Shown in pieces: positions 16,851-25,162 of a DNA stretch of 64,000 nt; within the stretch, counting starts at the first letter, position 1, and the number at the start of each line of letters is the position of its first letter. Location of the stretch: contig CAZBSD010000002.1 of assembly GCA_964494735.1 (NCBI GenBank), positions 70,412 through 134,411 of the forward strand, read 5' to 3'. Origin of the DNA: PHAA01 sp964494735. GTDB lineage: Bacteria; Bacillota; Syntrophomonadia; Syntrophomonadales; Syntrophomonadaceae. The notes beneath the pieces are model-generated. The model ran no database searches. It saw nothing but the letters and a program-made list of their open reading frames with translations, and was not told the origin of the DNA. The translations under genes were made by a program, and so were the position numbers.

Positions 16851-19661
16851 TCACCAATCCAAACCTGAAATTAGCCTCTCCTCCCAATCGGCAAGGACGA
16901 GCCGTTCGGTTCTCCCTTCTTGCCAATAAAGGCTTGTGTCGGAATTATCGATACATTTGCCTGAAGCTCCACGGTTTATAGCCATAATACTACTTCTTTT
17001 TTGAAAGCGGCACAAGTTTAAATCGGCCAGTATATGGAGGGCCGAGGTTGTTTCCAGCCTCGATATGTTGAGACTGTTGCCAATAGTCATCGCGGTTTCG
17101 TTAAGCTTGAAGAGACCATCAGGTTTTGCACAGCGAAGGAAGCGTTCCCAAACTCGTCTAATCAGGTCAGGCTGAGGATACAAACGGTCAAGAAAGTGTC
17201 GATTGGCATCGAAGGCGGTACGGTCAAAGGCTACTGCGATCCTATCTTGGCCAGACTCCCCCATTCGTTCCGCCAAGCTATATACTTCATATGATCCGAA
17301 AGGGGGATCCATCAGAATCAATCGATCAAACATCCTCGTGGTTGACCAATCAACTGTGCGGGTGCCATCACTGACCAGAGTGCCGCTGCGCTCAGACCAA
17401 AATTTGCGGCGTATGTTAATCCTCTGCTTCATATCCGATACCCCTGACTCGATGTGAAGGTCAGGGAATTGGTCGTTCAGGCGCCTGACGGTAGCAGGCA
17501 GGTTGGCATATACCAGTATGCGTCCTGGTGCACCATTGGGCTCAGTAGGGGGATAGAAAACGTAATCATGGCGTGATTCCAAAACCACTGTTTCAATGTG
17601 ATCAGGCAGGTTGACCCAGCCATCAGATGATTCACCGGGCCACAGCCAAGCCATGAAACGCATATTGGCAGGAAGTTGGTATCGAGCCAGATAGAATTCC
17701 AGAGCGGATACCGTCATTAGATATATACCGCCTAGGCCCCGAGTCAGCGTTTCTTGCTGCCCGTTTCTTTCTTCCGGCCATAGATGCCCGTGTAGCGGAT
17801 GAATCAGTCCCGGATGAAACCAGTAGTCCAGAGCCGCCTGGTACTTGATCAGACTGCGATAGGTGGGATAAACCAACACAACTGGGCGTTGCTCAGCCAA
17901 CTCCGTCACGGCTCTCTCTATATAGCCGAGGAATCCCCGTTGGGCTGCTCCGCTTCCACCTCTGTCATCCATCTGAAAGGTTGACTTGATATCCTTGACC
18001 TTAAGCTGGGTCGTTTTCTTTCCTTTATATATGTTTTCATCCAGTTCAAACAACAAGTCCTGAGTGCAGTACTGGAGAATACCATCCAGTTCCTCGGCCC
18101 GATTGAATGCAATCCCGATTAAATTGCCGGACCCCAATCCCATCCGTAAGTGGGCCCGGTTGACGCCCACCCTGGACGGGTTCCGAATGATCCCGCCCCG
18201 CACCACGAAGGTAGGAACCGGATTCGCCTCTCCAAATGGTTCCAGGTGCTGCAATTCTTCAATTAGATCCGCGGTAATTTCATCCTCATCTATTTCCAGA
18301 TCAATCAGGTACGGGTAGCTGTCCTTCCATCGAAAACCCGTCTGGACGGCGAAAGACTTAAGACCCTCCCGCACCTTTTCCAATTTATCATACTGGAGGC
18401 TGAGACCCGCTGCCATCTTATGACCGCCAAAGCCCAGCAGAGAGTCGCGTATACTGTCCAGAGCCATGTACAGGTCGAACCCGTCCCCGCTGCGAGCCGA
18501 AGCTTTGCCGATACCGTTGGCCCATGACACCACTATCGCCGGCCGGTTGTACTTTGCCACCAGGCGCGAGGCTACTATCCCCACTACCCCTACATTCCAC
18601 CCCTCGCCTCCAACAACTAGAACGGGCTCCCGCTCCAGATCCAAATGGCTGATGATCTCAACGGCGGCCTGGAAAATTCCCTCTTCAATATGGCGGCGTT
18701 CTGTATTCATCTGTTCTAGCCGGCGGGCCAGGTCCCGGGCCCGGTCAGGCTTTTGGCTCAGCAACAAATCTATACTGACCCGGGCCGTATCCATCCTCCC
18801 GGCCGCATTCAACCGTGGGCCTAAAATAAAGCCAAGCTGCCAGGCTTTTAGGGGGCAGCCTGCCAACCGCACCTCCTCAGTCAGCGCCCTAAGTCCTATA
18901 CGCTGGCTGTCCTGCATAACCTGCAGGCCATATTTGACTATTATCCGGTTTTCTTCCCGGAGGGGAACCATATCGGCCACCGTTGCTAAAGCTGCCAAAG
19001 CCAGCCATTCCATCATCTGCTGCTGGAGGCCTCTTCCCGATACCAAAGCTGACGCCAGCTTCAAAGCCACCCCTGCCCCGGCCAAGGGTGCTGCAGATGA
19101 TGGACTCTGTATCTTGGGATTGATTACGGCCAGTGCATCCGGCACTATCGGCGGAGGGGTATGGTGATCGGTTATGATAATATCCAAACCTCTGGTAATG
19201 GCCAACTGCACCTCATCCACCGAGCTTATTCCGCAATCTACAGTTATAAGTAACCTGTAGTCCTGTTCGGCCAGGCGCGATATGGCATCACTATTCAGTC
19301 CATAGCCCTCCGTAAAGCGATCCGGAACATAATAATCAACCGCGCATCCCATCTCCTGCAGGCATTCCATAAGTATGACCACACTGCATACCCCATCGGC
19401 ATCGTAATCTCCATATATAACTACCTTTTCGTGCAGTTCAGCAGCCCTATTAATCCGGACTACCGCTTCCTCTATACCTCCCATCAAAAACGGATCAGAA
19501 AGTGCTTCCAAGCCGGCATTGAGAAAACTGGCCGCCTGAGTGATATCCTCTATGCCGCGCAGGACCATTAGCGCCGATGTCAGACCTGAAACACCGAGAT
19601 GGCTTTGGATCTCATCTGCGAGTGCATGATCATAATTGCTCAGTTGCCATATACCAGCCAT
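16851..19661 (-). CDS. recJ: single-stranded-DNA-specific exonuclease RecJ with long C-terminal extension
   Basis: RecJ is a 5'-3' single-strand exonuclease of recombination and repair. Metal-binding motifs are DYDADG (85-90), VDCGIS (141-146) and DHH (165-167), followed by the DHHA1 domain (GWNVGVVGIVASRL and GFGGHKMAAG near 400) and an OB-type domain to about residue 560. The last 370 or so residues form an extra domain with no clear motifs, somewhat like the helicase-derived tail seen in some Firmicutes RecJ proteins (VLVYPTYRSLIKYQ, TLVSDGTRT, RLILMDPPFGSYE) but without a Walker A. At 936 residues it is longer than the B. subtilis protein. apt, often next to recJ, is absent. Confidence 0.93.
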   Translation of the reverse strand: MAGIWQLSNYDHALADEIQSHLGVSGLTSALMVLRGIEDITQAASFLNAGLEALSDPFLMGGIEEAVVRINRAAELHEKVVIYGDYDADGVCSVVILMECLQEMGCAVDYYVPDRFTEGYGLNSDAISRLAEQDYRLLITVDCGISSVDEVQLAITRGLDIIITDHHTPPPIVPDALAVINPKIQSPSSAAPLAGAGVALKLASALVSGRGLQQQMMEWLALAALATVADMVPLREENRIIVKYGLQVMQDSQRIGLRALTEEVRLAGCPLKAWQLGFILGPRLNAAGRMDTARVSIDLLLSQKPDRARDLARRLEQMNTERRHIEEGIFQAAVEIISHLDLEREPVLVVGGEGWNVGVVGIVASRLVAKYNRPAIVVSWANGIGKASARSGDGFDLYMALDSIRDSLLGFGGHKMAAGLSLQYDKLEKVREGLKSFAVQTGFRWKDSYPYLIDLEIDEDEITADLIEELQHLEPFGEANPVPTFVVRGGIIRNPSRVGVNRAHLRMGLGSGNLIGIAFNRAEELDGILQYCTQDLLFELDENIYKGKKTTQLKVKDIKSTFQMDDRGGSGAAQRGFLGYIERAVTELAEQRPVVLVYPTYRSLIKYQAALDYWFHPGLIHPLHGHLWPEERNGQQETLTRGLGGIYLMTVSALEFYLARYQLPANMRFMAWLWPGESSDGWVNLPDHIETVVLESRHDYVFYPPTEPNGAPGRILVYANLPATVRRLNDQFPDLHIESGVSDMKQRINIRRKFWSERSGTLVSDGTRTVDWSTTRMFDRLILMDPPFGSYEVYSLAERMGESGQDRIAVAFDRTAFDANRHFLDRLYPQPDLIRRVWERFLRCAKPDGLFKLNETAMTIGNSLNISRLETTSALHILADLNLCRFQKRSSIMAINRGASGKCIDNSDTSLYWQEGRTERLVLADWEERLISGLDW

Positions 19662-19781
19662 TGGTCTTGATCCCCCTGAAGCACATATTTGTCGGATTTA
19701 TTCCGGCACTAATAAATATTGTATAATTTAATCAGCGATATTTTAAGACCGCAACCGAATTTGGTCTGGGAGTGGAAATGG

Positions 19782-19961
19782 ATGGACGAGGAACTGAAAA
19801 CGCGATTAAATGAGTTGGCTAAAAAGAAAAAGACAGAAGGCCTTTCCAGCGCGGAGCAGGATGAGCAAACCCGCCTCTATCGCATTTACATCGATGAGTT
19901 AAAGGGACAACTCAAGCACGCATTGGACAAAGAAGGCTTCAAACTCAAAAGTGATTCTTAA
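19782..19961 (+). CDS. DUF896 (YnzC-like) small protein
   Basis: This 59-residue basic, charged helical protein belongs to the DUF896/YnzC family (LNELAKKKKTEGLSSAEQDEQ, then LYRIYIDELKGQLK), two-helix proteins of Firmicutes; YnzC of Bacillus is linked to the SOS operon, but the function is unknown. I chose ATG 19782 over the open frame upstream from 19719 because it matches the family N-terminus and has GGGAGTGGAA before it. It is transcribed away from recJ. Confidence 0.8.
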   Translation: MDEELKTRLNELAKKKKTEGLSSAEQDEQTRLYRIYIDELKGQLKHALDKEGFKLKSDS

Positions 19962-19975
19962 GCAACCAGTCTGAG

Positions 19976-20181
19976 ATGCCAGACGGATGTGTAATCCGTC
20001 TCCGACCGTCAATAAAGGCCCATAGCTGCGTTAATAGGGAATCCCCGTTCTATCGACGTACCTCATGTGCGCCTTAATCACGGGGCTTCCGAATGCCTTG
20101 CTCTAAGCCTTTTTTTTACTCGGTCGGCCTGAATGTAACTTGTTTGACACCCGGTGGCGGATGTGTAATCCGTCCTTTTTT
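19976..20181 (+). repeat. structured intergenic element bounded by a repeated palindrome; candidate small RNA
   Basis: The palindrome CGGATGTGTAATCCG occurs twice, at 19984-19998 within the eight-pair hairpin 19981-20001 and again at 20158-20172. Between them are nested inverted repeats: CCGACCG (20002-20008) with CGGTCGG (20121-20127), AAAGGC (20014-20019) with GCCTTT (20107-20112, followed by a long T run), GGAA-t-CCCCGT (ending 20048) with ACGGGG-c-TTCC (20080-20090), and an inner CGTAC/GTGCG hairpin. The inner 105 bases have the form of a rod-like RNA ending in a terminator; the outer palindromes look like ends of a small repeat element. I match it to no known family. The second palindrome, followed by a run of Ts, can also end transcription. 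Confidence 0.5.
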
Positions 20182-20276
20182 ATGGCATTTTATTCCTGAC
20201 CGATTTTTATTTCCTCCACATATAGATGTTAAAACAACTCCGCCTGGGCATAAATAAACTGGAGGTCGATAATACG

Positions 20277-21386
20277 ATGACAAAGGCTCGAAATGTTTAT
20301 CCCGGTGGCAATACGTGTTGCGGTTTCTATTCCTTTTACGATCACATTGTCCCGTCTGATGCTGCCCGCAAGATCATCCTTAAGGGGGGACCGGGAACCG
20401 GCAAATCCACCTTCATGAAGTCAATCGCGGCTGATTTCGGCCAGAGCGGCTATGATCTCGAATATCACTGGTGTTCGTCAGATAATGATTCCCTGGATGG
20501 CATAGTTATCGGTAACGCAAACGTATGTCTGTTGGACGGAACAGCTCCGCATGTGGTCGATCCGCGTTATCCGGGCGCAGTGGACCAGATTATAAATCTC
20601 GGTGATTTCTGGGACGCTGAAGCTATAATTCCTAATAAACAGAGGATCATCGATTTGTCGCAGCAGATAGGCCGGCAGTTTCAAAGGGCCTATAACCGGT
20701 TGAAAGAAGCCAATTGCGCATGGCAGGAATGGGCATCTTGGATCGAAGACGCGATCATACCTGCGGCCGTAAAACGGAATATACTTGCTTTGAACCACGA
20801 TTTCACCCATACTGCTCCCCAATCAGACCGCCCTCTGCGCCACCTGTTCGCGGGAGCGCTGACCCCAGGCGGAGCAGTAACTAAGGTGGAAACCCTTATC
20901 GACAGTACCTGGTCAGTATTTGCAGTCAAAGGGAGTCCGGCATCGGGGGCCAAGGATCTGTTGAAACACATCGAAAATACAATCGCCATCAATGGCATTT
21001 ACGCTGAAATATTCCACTCTCCGTTCGATCCCGCCAATCTGGATATGATTCTGGTCCCTGCCAACAAGACGGCCATCCTTGATATCAGCCGGGACATAAT
21101 CGATTACGAGAACAACCTGGGATCAAGGAACTATAAGCGCCTGCTGGATTTCGACCAGCTTCTGGACCCGGCCCGAATCAGTTCCTGCGCTGCAGAAATA
21201 ACCGCCGCATCGGAGCGCTTCCAGGTCAGTTTGGAGGGAGCCTTGAAATTCATCCAAACCGCCAAACACCTACACGATGAACTGGAGCAATACTACGTCC
21301 CGGCCATGGACTTTGCCGCCATGGAGGATTATCGCCATGAACTGTACGGATCGATCCAACGGAACCTGAAGAATGGCAGTGCATAG
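20277..21386 (+). CDS. P-loop ATPase-like protein of the PRK06851 type
   Basis: I recognise the family (uncharacterised, widespread in Clostridia) but not its function. The 369-residue protein begins with VYPGGNTCCGFYSFYDHIV and has a Walker A, GGPGTGKST, near residue 40. The protein is an internal duplication: the second half (from about LFAGALTPGG) carries the matching position VKGSPASGAKDLL, a degraded P-loop, where family members often have an intact GxPGTGKST. ATG 20277 is chosen for the GGAGG 11 bases upstream and for family length; the frame is open from 20226. It is followed by a strong terminator and is convergent with moeA. Confidence 0.75.
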   Translation: MTKARNVYPGGNTCCGFYSFYDHIVPSDAARKIILKGGPGTGKSTFMKSIAADFGQSGYDLEYHWCSSDNDSLDGIVIGNANVCLLDGTAPHVVDPRYPGAVDQIINLGDFWDAEAIIPNKQRIIDLSQQIGRQFQRAYNRLKEANCAWQEWASWIEDAIIPAAVKRNILALNHDFTHTAPQSDRPLRHLFAGALTPGGAVTKVETLIDSTWSVFAVKGSPASGAKDLLKHIENTIAINGIYAEIFHSPFDPANLDMILVPANKTAILDISRDIIDYENNLGSRNYKRLLDFDQLLDPARISSCAAEITAASERFQVSLEGALKFIQTAKHLHDELEQYYVPAMDFAAMEDYRHELYGSIQRNLKNGSA

Positions 21387-21422
21387 AAGCAAACGTTCAA
21401 GCCGCTTATTAAATATAGAGAC

Positions 21423-21458
21423 AAAAAGCGAGAGGACGACAGGCTGCCTCTCGTTTTT
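21423..21458. terminator. bidirectional terminator between the P-loop gene and moeA
   Basis: The stem CGAGAGG/CCTCTCG (21429-21435 with 21447-21453) is flanked by AAAAA upstream and TTTTT downstream, so it works for the plus-strand ATPase gene and for moeA coming from the other side. Confidence 0.85.
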
Positions 21459-21530
21459 CTGAAATCGCATGGTGCTGGAACATAGCCTTTACCCATTGCA
21501 GGTTGTGACCAGATAAAGGCGGCGGGATCA

Positions 21531-22778
21531 TTAGAATAGTTCCACGTCGACCATTTTACCGGCGTAAACTCCTTGCTTCTCATAGCTGATGTGTACAAAT
21601 CCGTCGGCTTGGGCCAGGATGCTCATCAGTCCGGATTTACCCAACAACGGACGTGCTTGCCAACCCCCTTCCTGTCGTATCAGCTGAACCGGGATGAAGT
21701 CATCCCGGCCCGGCTGCGATGCAACGTTTACACTCATTTCCGCCTGCAACGCTCGTCCTTGAACTGGATTGATGACCGGAGCACAAAGGATGTAGAAAAC
21801 CATCAAGGCCGAAACCGGATGCCCCGGCAGCCCGATGATAAGTTTGGTGCCTGCTCTCACTCCGATGGTGGGCTTTCCTGGTTTTACCGCTATCCCGTGA
21901 AACAGCATTTCCACATCGGGCATGGAAAGCATGACCTCCACGGAATAATCGGCCACACCAACCGAACTACCCCCAGATATCAGCACAATATCATTTTCTT
22001 CCCAGGCCATACGCATAGCCCGCTGCAAGCTGGCTCGGTCGTCCCTGACCAAGGGATATCTTGTCGCTGCTGCCCCGCATGAGACTATCGCCGCCGCCAA
22101 GGAATAAGAATTTACGTCCCTTACCTGTCCGGGCTTTGGAACCATATTGGCAGGAATTATCTCATCGCCGGTTGATAAGATCCCTATTTGAAACGGCCTT
22201 TTGACTGCCACCGAAGTGATGCCCAAGGAAGCCAGCAGACCTATATCTTTGGCTTGTAATGTCTTGCCCTGAGCGAACACCAATGCCCCCCGGCTGACAT
22301 CTTCGCCTTGGTGCATAACATTTTCTCCAGGTGCTACCGGGCGCGACAACAGGATGGTTTCCGGACCCAGCTTCTCAGTATATTCCACCATCACCACCGC
22401 ATCGCTGCCTTCCGGCAGCATTCCGCCGGTAGGCATCCAAGCGCAATCTCCCCCGCCAATGCTGAATCCGGTCTTACTACCCATCTCCACTGCCCCGATG
22501 CACCTAAGCATACCCGGCAGCGATTCACTGCTCCCGAACGTATCATGGGCTCTAACTACATAGCCATCAACCGTAGAACGGTTGAAAGCTGGAATATCCT
22601 CAGGGCTATATATGTCTTCGGCCACAATGCGGCGATGACTCTCTTCCAGTCTGATCTGTTCTATCCTTTGGGCGGGAGCCCGGTCCTGCAGCAGGGTTAA
22701 GGCCTCCTGAAAACGCAATATCTTCAAAAACTCCGGCATGGCATCTTTCCCCCCATTTTGTTTTTGACCCGATTTCAA
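21531..22778 (-). CDS. moeA: molybdopterin molybdenumtransferase
   Basis: MoeA inserts molybdate (or tungstate) into adenylylated molybdopterin to make the active cofactor. The 415 residues show the MoeA domains in order, with NRSTVDGYVV near residue 50, the substrate site ISGGSSVGVADYS near 265 and KPGKPTIGVRAGTKLIIGLPGHPVSA. It is divergent from the moeA-PBP fusion gene, with about 70 bases between starts that must hold both promoters. Two MoeA paralogues next to a molybdo- or tungsto-formate dehydrogenase suggest a cofactor supply unit. Confidence 0.93.
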   Translation of the reverse strand: MKSGQKQNGGKDAMPEFLKILRFQEALTLLQDRAPAQRIEQIRLEESHRRIVAEDIYSPEDIPAFNRSTVDGYVVRAHDTFGSSESLPGMLRCIGAVEMGSKTGFSIGGGDCAWMPTGGMLPEGSDAVVMVEYTEKLGPETILLSRPVAPGENVMHQGEDVSRGALVFAQGKTLQAKDIGLLASLGITSVAVKRPFQIGILSTGDEIIPANMVPKPGQVRDVNSYSLAAAIVSCGAAATRYPLVRDDRASLQRAMRMAWEENDIVLISGGSSVGVADYSVEVMLSMPDVEMLFHGIAVKPGKPTIGVRAGTKLIIGLPGHPVSALMVFYILCAPVINPVQGRALQAEMSVNVASQPGRDDFIPVQLIRQEGGWQARPLLGKSGLMSILAQADGFVHISYEKQGVYAGKMVDVELF

Positions 22779-22848
22779 TTATACTTAAACAAATTTATCC
22801 GTACAAACGAGGACACCATAATAATACGGATTCAGGGAGGGCCCGCCT

Positions 22849-24768
22849 TTGACCAGGAACATCTACATAGAAAACAAACCCCTCGATGAGGCTTTGGATC
22901 TGTTCATAAGCCACCTGAGAGCATGCCGGTGGTTGGAGGTGCGGGAAGAAGATGTCGATATATACGAATCATTGGGAAGAGTGACGTCTCGTCCGGTTTT
23001 GGCCCGACGTTCTCACCCCCATTATATGGCGGCAGCCATGGATGGTATCGCTGTCAAAGCTGCCTCAACCTATATGGCCAACGAAGTCAATCCGGTCAAC
23101 TTGAATCCCGACCAGGTATTGATGGTAGATACGGGTGACTATGTGCCCCCCCAGTATGATGCCGTAATAATGATAGAGGATGTCAATGTTATCGGTGACC
23201 AATACCAGATTATCAGAGCCGCGGTTCCCTGGCAGCACATCCGCTCCGTGGGTGAGGACATGGTAGAGCAGGATATGATCGTACCCAGCCACACCCTGAT
23301 CGGCCCATATGAGTTGGCTTCCTTTAAGACCGCTTCGGTAGAACGAGTGCAGGTCATCAGAAGGCCGGTGGTGGGTATAATCCCGACCGGAACCGAATTG
23401 GTGGAACGCGGTTACGACCAGATGCCCCCCGGAGAAATCGTAGAGAGCAACAGCCGCATGTTGGCCGCCCTTTGCGAAGAATGGGGGGGGGTGCCCTGCC
23501 GGCACGAGATTGTGATCGATGATAAGACTTTGATTCGCCAGGCAGTTGTGAATATGGAAGCGCAGGCCGACCTGATCGTGATCTGTTCGGGATCCTCGGC
23601 CGGCCGCGAGGACTACACGGCAGCCATAGTCCAGGAATTAGGGACCTTGTTAGTGCATGGGATAGCTACGCGGCCAGGGAAACCAGCCATACTCGGACTC
23701 ATAAACCGCAAGCCGATCATAGGTGTTCCAGGATACCCGGTCTCTGCCCAGCTGATCTTTACCCTGTTTGCCCGACCTATCATTCATCAGCGAGCAGGCA
23801 GGGAGTTGCTTCCACCCCCGGCGCTGGATTGCCGGACAGCCCGTAAGCTCCCTTCCCATGCCGGGGTCGATGAATTTGTCAATGTCAATGTGGCGAATAT
23901 ATCTGATAAATATCTGGCCTACCCGTTGAACAGAGGCGCCGGTGTCACCAGTATCCTGGTCAAGTCAGATGGTGTGCTCCATATCCCCCGGGGCAGCGAA
24001 GGGCTGGAGGCGGGCTCCGCTTGTCAGGTAACCTTGAGCCGCCCCCGATCGGTGATAGAAAACACGCTGGTGTGTTTGGGCAGCCATGATCTGGCCATAG
24101 ATGTTCTGATCGACATCCTGCAAAGGGATTATGGGATCCGGATGATCTCGACCAATGTCGGAAGTATGGGCGGGATAGTATCCCTTAGTCGCGGAGAAAC
24201 GCATTGTGCCGGCCTCCACCTGCTTGATTATGAGAGCGGAGACTACAATATAAGCTACATCAATAAATATCTGAACCACGACCAGGTCCTGCTGGTCAAT
24301 CTGGCCAATCGTGAGCAAGGATTGGTCGTACAGAAGGGTAATCCCTTTGAAATTACTGGCATCGGGGATCTGATTCGACCCGAAATCCGTTATATTAACC
24401 GGCAAAAGGGAGCCGGCACCCGGTTGCTGCTGGACTACCTTCTTATGCAGCAAAATATCGACCGTAATAATATAAATGGCTATAGTCGAGAGGAGTATTC
24501 TCATCTTGCGGTTGCCGCATCAATCAAGAATAATGCTGGCGATGCCGGAATGGCGATCTTTGCCAGTGCCAAAATCATGGATCTGGATTTTATACCCGTG
24601 GACCAGGAAAGATACGATCTCTGCATCTTACCAGATCTATTCAGCCCCAGACACATTGACAGTCTTTTGGCGGCGATCAATAGCCAGGAGTTCAAATCCC
24701 GGATGCAGTCTTTTGGTGGTTATCATCTCGAACAATCGGGACAGATTATGCGGGAGGGAGCTAAATAG
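22849..24768 (+). CDS. MoeA fused to a periplasmic-binding-protein-like domain
   Basis: The first 400 or so residues are a full MoeA (MAAAMDGIAV, CSGSSAGREDYT, RPGKPAILGLINRKPIIGVPGYPVSA). The last 230 (from LVCLGSHDLAIDVL) are the PBP-like domain found fused to MoeA in archaea and Clostridia, with INRQKGAGTRLLLDYLL and the LAVAASIKNNAGDAGMAI stretch. No signal peptide is present, so the binding-protein fold acts in the cytosol, perhaps binding molybdate, tungstate or a cofactor. The start is a TTG with GGGAGG nine bases upstream. It is transcribed toward the formate dehydrogenase operon but is separated from it by a terminator and about 390 bases. Confidence 0.88.
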   Translation: MTRNIYIENKPLDEALDLFISHLRACRWLEVREEDVDIYESLGRVTSRPVLARRSHPHYMAAAMDGIAVKAASTYMANEVNPVNLNPDQVLMVDTGDYVPPQYDAVIMIEDVNVIGDQYQIIRAAVPWQHIRSVGEDMVEQDMIVPSHTLIGPYELASFKTASVERVQVIRRPVVGIIPTGTELVERGYDQMPPGEIVESNSRMLAALCEEWGGVPCRHEIVIDDKTLIRQAVVNMEAQADLIVICSGSSAGREDYTAAIVQELGTLLVHGIATRPGKPAILGLINRKPIIGVPGYPVSAQLIFTLFARPIIHQRAGRELLPPPALDCRTARKLPSHAGVDEFVNVNVANISDKYLAYPLNRGAGVTSILVKSDGVLHIPRGSEGLEAGSACQVTLSRPRSVIENTLVCLGSHDLAIDVLIDILQRDYGIRMISTNVGSMGGIVSLSRGETHCAGLHLLDYESGDYNISYINKYLNHDQVLLVNLANREQGLVVQKGNPFEITGIGDLIRPEIRYINRQKGAGTRLLLDYLLMQQNIDRNNINGYSREEYSHLAVAASIKNNAGDAGMAIFASAKIMDLDFIPVDQERYDLCILPDLFSPRHIDSLLAAINSQEFKSRMQSFGGYHLEQSGQIMREGAK

Positions 24769-25162
24769 CAACATTCGATCAATCAATTGGATTTATCGTA
24801 TAATATATATTTATAATACTATCCCTGCTACAATATATTTGCAGGGATTTTACTTTGTTTGTCGAAGATTATCTCGGATAAGCTGTGTTTACTTTTTAGC
24901 AGCGACTGCATATCCATTTCGAGATTGGACCTTGCTCGGTTTTGGTAGGGTGCAATAAATATCGCTCCCCAATGGAGGTGATAGGATATTGGGAGTTTAG
25001 GGACCTTGGTACTCCAATTTTTAGCTAAAAGTTCAAGTCATACCTATTAGTAATTTTTATCAGTTATCTCACTAAAAACATCTGTTTCTAAATCCACTGG
25101 GATGCTATACTAGGTGGGGAAATTAGATGTATCTTTTAGGGGGAAAGGAGCGTGTTATTAGA
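24769..25162 (+). other. leader region of the formate dehydrogenase operon
   Basis: No gene is seen here. It contains an eight-pair hairpin ATCCCTGC/GCAGGGAT (24821-24828 with 24841-24848) followed by TTTTAC, a likely terminator of the moeA-PBP gene, and an AT-rich stretch with several TATAAT-like boxes. Upstream of the formate dehydrogenase start is an extended -10 sequence, TGCTATACT (25103-25111), with no clear -35. I found no molybdenum-cofactor riboswitch. Confidence 0.5.
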
